Of a DNA stretch of 64,000 nt, positions 58,815 to 64,000 are shown piece by piece. Position numbers and translations under genes: made by a program. Numbering within the stretch: position 1 is the first letter of the stretch; every line of letters begins with the position of its first letter. Origin of the DNA: Stieleria sp. JC731 (lineage in GTDB: Bacteria; Planctomycetota; Planctomycetia; Pirellulales; Pirellulaceae); NCBI RefSeq assembly GCF_020966635.1, contig NZ_JAJKFQ010000026.1:99778-163777 (forward strand), given 5' to 3'. The notes under the pieces were generated by a model. It was not told the origin of the DNA. It was given only the letters and a program-made list of their open reading frames with translations, and ran no database searches.

Positions 58815-59057
58815 CGTCACAGCCCCTGTGACGCCCGTTTGGGGTTACCGTGCGTCACGGCGGAGCGTGACGGGTACATTGTTGCCGTCACAGTCCCTGT
58901 GACGCGGGTGGGGATGGTATTGTGTGGTGCGTCACGGCGGAGCGTGACGGGTACTTTGTTACCGTCACAATCCCTGTGACGCGGGTGGGATGGTATTGTG
59001 TGGTGCGTCACGACGGAGCGTGACGGGTACTTTGTTGCCGTCACAGTCCCTGTGACG
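58815..59057. repeat. Tandem array of two alternating hairpins
   Basis: Hairpin 1 (CGTCACAGTCCCTGTGACG and variants) occurs at 58815, 58886, 58963 and 59039. Hairpin 2 (CGTCACGGCGGAGCGTGACG and variants) occurs at 58853, 58930 and 59006. The period is 71-77 bp. Hairpin 2 is the reverse complement of the 35.6 kb array unit with two compensating T-to-C changes in the stem, so both arrays are one family in opposite orientation. The array lies between ygfZ and DUF58 genes. Confidence 0.85.
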
Positions 59058-59083
59058 TCTCTCTGACAGTTTCGGAGCTTGCT

Positions 59084-59953
59084 CTACTCACTCCAATCGA
59101 TCACGACGGCAGCGAATCCTTCTCCTGTCGCTGTCGATCCGACCTCGAAATGCGAACGGCGTGTCATGCCGATTGCGATCGCGGTTTCGTCAGACTGTTT
59201 TGCGATACTGGTTAATCGCCCGACGACTTTGTCTTCACTCGAGACTTCAGCACCGGCAGCTGGGATATGCCCGCTAATTCGCCACCGCATCAGTTGTTTT
59301 TGAACTTGGCCAAGGGCATCCAGCCGAGCGACCGTTTCCTGTCCTAAATAGCAGCCTTTGGTAAAGCAGATTGTCTTTTCAATTCGGCTGGCTTCTTGAG
59401 GCAGGTTTTTTTCACTGATATCGCTGCCGTACCAAGGGTAACCGGCGACCGTGCGGCTAAAGTGAAAACTGTCATCGTCACCGATGGATTCACCAACGGT
59501 CTGGATCACTTGCTCGACCGCTCCTGGAGTTTCTGTCAGGATGACGAAGGTGCCTTCACCCAGCCAATTGACTTCGTAACGCTGCGAATTTGTTTGATCC
59601 CAGTCAGTTTCACTCTGCAACGATCCAGTGACGTCGGGTGAAAAAACGAAGGCCGTAAAGTCACTCGAGCGATCGACCGGACGCGAATCTTCGCGGATCG
59701 TATAGCGATCGGCATGCTGGCTGATCGCTTCGGCTTGTCCTGCTGCGCCGATTAGCCGGAAACCTTCGTTGGTTCGAAAGACATCAACCAAGGCAAGCGT
59801 TTTGCCGCGAACATCGGTAATAAACGATTCACAACCACACCCGACTTCCAACTGGCGAACATGATTGGTTGTCAGGTTGTTCAAAATGGTGGGCGAGTCA
59901 TTGCCGACCAAGTCGAGGACAGTGATTTCGGACAGGCGATGGATTCGCAACAT
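59084..59953 (-). CDS. ygfZ: YgfZ/GcvT-like folate-binding protein
   Basis: A 289-residue GcvT-fold protein. The YgfZ signature KGCYLGQETVAR is near residue 200, with the conserved Cys. YgfZ uses tetrahydrofolate in repair or assembly of certain Fe-S enzymes. The start is ATG at 59953 (MLRIHRLSEIT); the longer frame from a TTG at 59989 would overlap the terminator of the upstream gene, so it is rejected. No Fe-S target gene lies next to it. Confidence 0.9.
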   Translation of the reverse strand: MLRIHRLSEITVLDLVGNDSPTILNNLTTNHVRQLEVGCGCESFITDVRGKTLALVDVFRTNEGFRLIGAAGQAEAISQHADRYTIREDSRPVDRSSDFTAFVFSPDVTGSLQSETDWDQTNSQRYEVNWLGEGTFVILTETPGAVEQVIQTVGESIGDDDSFHFSRTVAGYPWYGSDISEKNLPQEASRIEKTICFTKGCYLGQETVARLDALGQVQKQLMRWRISGHIPAAGAEVSSEDKVVGRLTSIAKQSDETAIAIGMTRRSHFEVGSTATGEGFAAVVIDWSE

Positions 59954-59980
59954 CTGGTCTGGTCTATCGATAAAGGATGC

Positions 59981-60013
59981 AAAAAACAAAGCCGGCGTTT
60001 AAACCGGCTTTGT
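59981..60013 (-). terminator. Rho-independent terminator of the Gfo/Idh/MocA gene
   Basis: On the minus strand, a perfect 10 bp stem (ACAAAGCCGG / CCGGCTTTGT) with an eight-base loop is followed by a run of Ts, which reads as A-run 59981-59986 on the plus strand. It lies 54 bp past the stop codon at 60067. This is the clearest intrinsic terminator in the window. Confidence 0.85.
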
Positions 60014-60066
60014 AGACCTTCAATCCGAAGGATTCGGATTTTGATTGATTCGAATCGCTGAAGGAT

Positions 60067-61920
60067 TTAGGTCAGATCTTTCAGCATGTACTCTTTCTGC
60101 TTCGCGATGTCGCTTCCGTCAGGAGTCTCGTCGCTGTTCACATCGAACCATTCTTCTTTGTACTGCAGGTATCCGCCTTTGCCGGCAGCCGCGTTCTTGA
60201 GAGCTTGGTTGGCACCCAAAGCGATGACAGCGTCGCCCATCGCGACTTCGGGATAGCAGCGCGGCTTGTTATCGGGATCTGGGTTGCGGATGCAATAGGC
60301 CCAGTGTTCGATTTCTTCTCGGTACCCGCGGCTAACCGGTCCGGACGCAGCTGCTTGTGCAACAGGTGCTGCAAAATCACCGCTGGCACTGGTGTCCAAA
60401 GCGTATCCGCCACCAGACTGCTTCTTCACGCCAACCTTGCTGCTGGTGTCACTGTTGCGATACAGCAGGACGTCTTGCTCTTTATCCAGAATCAATGTGC
60501 CCTTACTGCCCATGACGACTTCGCCCCAGCCGCCGAATCCGTTGCCATTGATCGTGCTGTAAGTAACAACGACTTTCTTGTTCGGGTCTTGTTCGTAACC
60601 CGGAACGGCACCGTTGGGATAGCCTTCGACACGATCGTGGTACCCAACGTCGAAGGTTTCGGCGTACTCAGGACCAGGGAACTCGAAGGTGCAATAAATG
60701 TGATCACCGACTTCACGGTCACGTGGCATGATGTGACGTCCACCGACGGCATGAACGCTCAGCGGGTGAACTTTCTTGCCATCATCACGAAGCGACGACA
60801 AGAAGATGCTGACGGCGTCCAGTTGGTGGCTTCCCAGTTCAGCCATCAAGCCAGCACCGGTTCGTTGGAACAATCGCCAACGGTGTAGCTCTTCGGCAGC
60901 GGAGAACATCTCCTCTTTTCCGCCTGGGAATTTGACCGAGAAGTCTTCGTAGCCGAACTTGGCAAGTTGATCGTTCAGCATTTTGTCGGCATCCCAAGCT
61001 TCCCACTGGGCGACTTCCGCTGTGAGGCGTTCGATGTCGGCTGGCGAGGTCGCTTCTTCGAGAGCACGACGACGGTGATTGAGGTCGCTCGCAATGCGGT
61101 CGAACAGCTTGCCGTTTTCATCCAGTTCGCCACCGGGGATTGGCATCGACCAGCTATCGCGACCGGGCAGGTTTCCACGGTGCCATTGAGCACGAATGTG
61201 GTGTAGCTGGCCCAGCAGTCCCCAGCGAATCAAGTTGACCGCGTTTTCATATTTTACGTTGTAGTGACGTTGGTGACCGGTCGCCAAGTGAAGTGGGTTG
61301 CCCTTCTTGTCTTTCAGCTCCGCCGCCATACGGCTCATCACTTTGCACTGTGCAACATTGTGAGCCATCAACTTTTCGGTCAGAACGTGCAAACCACGCT
61401 CCATCGCCAGCGCGGCGACAGGGGCATGCAACCACAAAGGCAACGCGATGATGACCGCTTCGATATCCGGATCATCCAAGCATTCCATGATGCCGCCGGT
61501 TTTCAGGCCGTCATAGACTTTGACGTGTTTGCGTGCTTCGGATTCGTCTTTATAACCGCAAACACGGATCAGACCGGGGCGGCGAACCAATGCAGATGCA
61601 CTGCTGCAATCGCCGTGAAAGGCGCGGTGTTGGCTGAACGGTCGGATGTCGCAGATCGCGCGAACGTCGACATAGTTGGGGTTACAGCCACCCAGCAGAA
61701 CGTTGCCTTCGTCACCGGTGCCGATGACCGCGACGCGGACGGGGTCTTTGACTTCACCGTATCCGAAATACGCGGCGCCCAAGCCGGCACCGCTAACAGC
61801 ACCGGCAGCGACGATACCGCGTAGAAAATCGCGGCGGTTAACGTCGTAATAGCTGGAAACGGCGTTGTAGTAGTTGTCTTCACCGACGGTGCGCTCGTCT
61901 GCAGAAAGCTTGTCGACCAT
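60067..61920 (-). CDS. Tat-exported Gfo/Idh/MocA oxidoreductase
   Basis: A 617-residue enzyme. Residues 29-55 carry a Tat-like signal (RRDFLRGIVAAGAVSGAGLG, twin Arg and hydrophobic stretch), though it is preceded by about 28 residues. The NAD-binding fold is VAVIGTGDEGNVLLGG near 65-90, and the LTEKLMAHNVAQCKVM segment carries the EK family motif. A long C-terminal part has the usual mixed sheet. The Gfo/Idh family oxidises or rearranges sugars with bound NAD(P). It lies 96 bp after a DoxX-like gene and the two are probably cotranscribed. Confidence 0.85.
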   Translation of the reverse strand: MVDKLSADERTVGEDNYYNAVSSYYDVNRRDFLRGIVAAGAVSGAGLGAAYFGYGEVKDPVRVAVIGTGDEGNVLLGGCNPNYVDVRAICDIRPFSQHRAFHGDCSSASALVRRPGLIRVCGYKDESEARKHVKVYDGLKTGGIMECLDDPDIEAVIIALPLWLHAPVAALAMERGLHVLTEKLMAHNVAQCKVMSRMAAELKDKKGNPLHLATGHQRHYNVKYENAVNLIRWGLLGQLHHIRAQWHRGNLPGRDSWSMPIPGGELDENGKLFDRIASDLNHRRRALEEATSPADIERLTAEVAQWEAWDADKMLNDQLAKFGYEDFSVKFPGGKEEMFSAAEELHRWRLFQRTGAGLMAELGSHQLDAVSIFLSSLRDDGKKVHPLSVHAVGGRHIMPRDREVGDHIYCTFEFPGPEYAETFDVGYHDRVEGYPNGAVPGYEQDPNKKVVVTYSTINGNGFGGWGEVVMGSKGTLILDKEQDVLLYRNSDTSSKVGVKKQSGGGYALDTSASGDFAAPVAQAAASGPVSRGYREEIEHWAYCIRNPDPDNKPRCYPEVAMGDAVIALGANQALKNAAAGKGGYLQYKEEWFDVNSDETPDGSDIAKQKEYMLKDLT

Positions 61921-62016
61921 CTTGATATCCTCGAAACGTGTTTTTGTTTTGTTGTGTTGTGGGGAGAACGCGACAAGGACGGCTCATCTGGCTTCGTCCT
62001 TCAATTCTATCCGGGA

Positions 62017-62970
62017 TTACTTTCCGCTGGCCGGTTTGTCGGCAACCGACTTACGAACGATCAGGTGCAAGAAGTAGTCAAGTCCGGCGAAACGTCCGGC
62101 TCCGGTGCTCGCCAATACAAGGCAGGCCATGCATTCGACCAACTGGTAAGTGGTGCTCGATGGCCCGGTCGCTGGAGGAAACTGGCTCAGGAATACAGAA
62201 CCGAGAAAACCTGCCGCAGCTAACGCCGCTAGTGGGGTGAATAGGCCAAGCAGCAAGCACCATCCGATCGCGACGTCGAAATAGGGCACGACGCGATTAA
62301 GAAGCGATGTGTCCACACGTTCGAGGCGAGGGCGGTCCATTTTGATCGGCGGCGATTGTGCACGTTGGTTTGGTGCGGCCAAAGAATTGATGGTCACTTC
62401 AAACGCTGACCAAAGCTGATCGATCTCGGCAAGGACCGGCTTCAGCTTCGCCTCGTTTTCTTTGCGGACCGTTTCAACCTGCCCCGCCAAACTTTCAACG
62501 CCTTGTCGAGCTGGGTCCGACTGAAGTTTTTGAACTTGCGCCACACCAAGCTTGTATTCGCGGATTTCGTCGGCGTTTGATTCGACGATCAGATCGAAAT
62601 TTTGCAGCGATGTGTTCAGTGCTGCTTTGGCGGCTTTCTTCTGTTTGTCGCCGAACTGGTAGTAGTCGGCAGCTCGGTCAGAATAATCCTTCAACCACCA
62701 TTCGTGGTTTTTGCGATCCAAGCGAAACTCGCCACGCCGGTCCCAAACCATGCTGTGGAAATGCTCCGCGAATGGTCCCTTCGCGTTGGCGAAGAAAGGT
62801 GCCGCGTCCCAGTCGCCTTCGCGGACTTTGGAACTACCTTCGCTAAGAAAATGAAATCCGATGGTTATCCGAAGCAGGACCAACATGGCAATCGCGAGGA
62901 TTCCCAAGATCCGTGGTGAGATTCCCCATCCGACCACCAGTCGCAATGGAGATAAGAGGAGGTGTTTCAC
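62017..62970 (-). CDS. DoxX-family membrane protein
   Basis: A 317-residue membrane protein. A DoxX-type N-terminus (MLVLLRITIGFHFLSEGSSK near 29-48) is followed by a long soluble helical insert with many charged residues (about 60-210) and then three or so membrane helices near 235-300 (GWCLLLGLFTPLAALAAAGF). DoxX proteins are linked to quinone or thiosulfate oxidation and oxidative stress, but many are unknown. The start is uncertain: GTG at 62970 has GGAG 11 bases upstream; TTG at 63006 and ATG at 62886 are alternatives. It lies upstream of the Gfo/Idh/MocA gene. Confidence 0.75.
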   Translation of the reverse strand: MKHLLLSPLRLVVGWGISPRILGILAIAMLVLLRITIGFHFLSEGSSKVREGDWDAAPFFANAKGPFAEHFHSMVWDRRGEFRLDRKNHEWWLKDYSDRAADYYQFGDKQKKAAKAALNTSLQNFDLIVESNADEIREYKLGVAQVQKLQSDPARQGVESLAGQVETVRKENEAKLKPVLAEIDQLWSAFEVTINSLAAPNQRAQSPPIKMDRPRLERVDTSLLNRVVPYFDVAIGWCLLLGLFTPLAALAAAGFLGSVFLSQFPPATGPSSTTYQLVECMACLVLASTGAGRFAGLDYFLHLIVRKSVADKPASGK

Positions 62971-63715
62971 GATCGCGGAAGGCTCCGATGCAAGGCAAGT
63001 AGGCAAGGTGGCTTGCGAAATAAGGCTGCGAACGCCCGGCCACTAGAATCAATTCAAGAGCCGCAAGCTCAAAAGGTGGGAAGTGCGTATTATGGACAAG
63101 ATTGCGGACGACGCCAAGGAGAAAGCAGGCTTCCCAATCGCTGATACACGAGGAATTTCGGCCTTTGAACGAGCTTTGGGCCGCATAACCGCTGATTCAC
63201 GAAAAGCCACCCAATCGGATGGGCAATTCGCCGCTGAAAAAGTAAATGACGTAGGAGCTAAGGGTTGACGCGCCGGTTCGCCGCAAGGTTTGTGTCACCG
63301 GCCCCCGTCCTATCGCCGCCAAAATCGAACCGCAGTCCCTTTGCAAAGTAAAGGTTCCTCGCCGCTTCATTGCAATCGAGCCTTTGCAAGCTGTGTCCAT
63401 GACGTTAAGCTTCTGCCCTTCCGCTAATTGATGAGACAAGCTTGAATGTCTCTTAGCGGCAGCGAATAGCTCGGTTTTATGACCGGTTTCGTACGAGATG
63501 TACGAATACAACAAGCAAAAATACAACAAGACTGTGCGTCGGTGGCGACCCTTGCGACTGTGAGTCGTGAACCTGGTCAGGACTTAATTGTAGCAGCCAT
63601 AAGCGATGTAGCTTTGTGTGAGGGTCGCCTCCAACGTGCAGTCTTTCTTAGATCCCAAGCTGATTTCAAGCAACCGTCGCGATCGCGATAAGGGTTTAGT
63701 TTGAGTGGTCCTTGT
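62971..63715. other. Gap of about 750 bp without a supported gene
   Basis: Two open frames, at 63083-63268 plus and 63197-63529 minus, lack any family signal or good initiation site. The segment near 63100-63240 has some REP-like short palindromic pieces (TGGGCCGCATAACCGCTGATTC). No RNA gene seen. Confidence 0.35.
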
Positions 63716-64000
63716 CAGCTGCAACGCGCCAGCGTGCGGTTAGGTTGGCAGGATTGATCGGCGTCACACTTATGCAACCGTCGCTAGCGCGAAACCGGCT
63801 CAGTTTGGATGGTTGCTATCAGCCCCAAAGCGCCAGCGTGCGGTTGGGTGGGATCGTGGACCAACGTCCGTTGTGAACCGCGAGCTAGCGCTCTGCGGCT
63901 GATAAGATTTCGGCGATGGTGATACATGATCAGCCGCGACGCGCCAGCGTGCGGTTAGGCGGGCAGGATTGATCGGCGCCAAATCCATGCAACCGTCGCT
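63716..64000. repeat. REP-like palindrome cluster, cut by the window end
   Basis: Three paired inverted repeats: arms near 63718 and 63777, near 63816 and 63866, and near 63929 with a partner that begins at 63990 and is truncated by the window end. Core arms read CGCCAGCGTGCGGTT and AACCGTCGCTAGCGCGAAAC and match the 190 bp array at 13.1-13.8 kb. No coding function is supported. Confidence 0.8.

Noticed and set aside
60205..60888. 227-codon plus-strand open frame opposite the Gfo/Idh/MocA gene
   Set aside because: The sense gene has clear domains; the antisense frame has none.
63197..63529. 110-codon minus-strand open frame
   Set aside because: It starts and ends in low-conservation sequence, with no family and overlapping the palindrome cluster region.
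1..64000. tRNA, rRNA or riboswitch genes
   Set aside because: No cloverleaf with the usual GTTCRA loop and CCA or aminoacyl stem, nor a riboswitch core, was recognised by eye in the intergenic regions; a covariance-model scan would be decisive.

Overview
The window looks like chromosomal DNA of a marine planctomycete close to Rhodopirellula (Pirellulaceae). This rests on gene content, not a database match. The indicators are a very large Ser/Thr kinase with a DWG instead of a DFG motif and WD40 propellers, two secreted sulfatases, a PEP-CTERM protein, a Tat-exported Gfo/Idh/MocA oxidoreductase, a DoxX protein, a DUF58/BatA pair, a multi-EF-hand secreted protein, many very long orphan proteins, and GC content that looks moderate (roughly 50-55 percent by eye).

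Layout. 1-10.8 kb: the 3' part of a giant repeat adhesin, overlapping by 4 bp a 2019-residue zinc-ribbon/kinase/WD40 protein. 11-13 kb: CorA transporter and a secreted orphan. 13.1-17.1 kb: two tandem palindromic-repeat arrays (about 190 bp and exactly 100 bp periods) around an EF-hand protein, a methyltransferase and a PEP-CTERM protein. 17.2-23.2 kb: a TPR-methyltransferase, surE, guaA, the ABC-F gene ettA and a small histone-H1-like lysine-rich protein. 23.8-28 kb: a 1397-residue orphan. 28.4-35.6 kb, all on the plus strand: rhamnulokinase, 5-formyl-THF cyclo-ligase, KAS III-like enzyme, YqgE/AlgH, a PPP phosphatase and a PhoR/PhoB-type two-component pair. 35.6-38.2 kb: a hairpin array and a DEAD-box helicase. 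38.6-42.2 kb: a DUF5060-type glycoside hydrolase and a sulfatase, suggesting degradation of sulfated polysaccharide. 42.7-49.5 kb: a patatin-like membrane phospholipase and a papain-like protease fused to an alpha/beta hydrolase. 49.9-50.5 kb: a RAYT-like HUH protein with its palindrome. 50.6-53.4 kb: a second sulfatase and an O-methyltransferase. 53.4-58.7 kb: a TPR-like protein and the BatA/DUF58 pair. 58.8-59.06 kb: a second hairpin array. 59.1-63 kb: YgfZ, Gfo/Idh/MocA and DoxX. 63.7-64 kb: more palindromes cut by the window edge.

The most unusual items are three. (1) A dispersed palindromic-repeat family (REP-like) occurs at four sites; one copy abuts a RAYT-like gene whose expected catalytic tyrosine position appears to hold cysteine. 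(2) A two-gene locus joins a papain/hydrolase fusion with a membrane patatin, which could be a lipid-attacking toxin, defence or remodelling module. (3) The adhesin-kinase pair carries about 21 WD40 blades. Ordinary housekeeping genes (guaA, surE, ettA, corA) anchor the rest.
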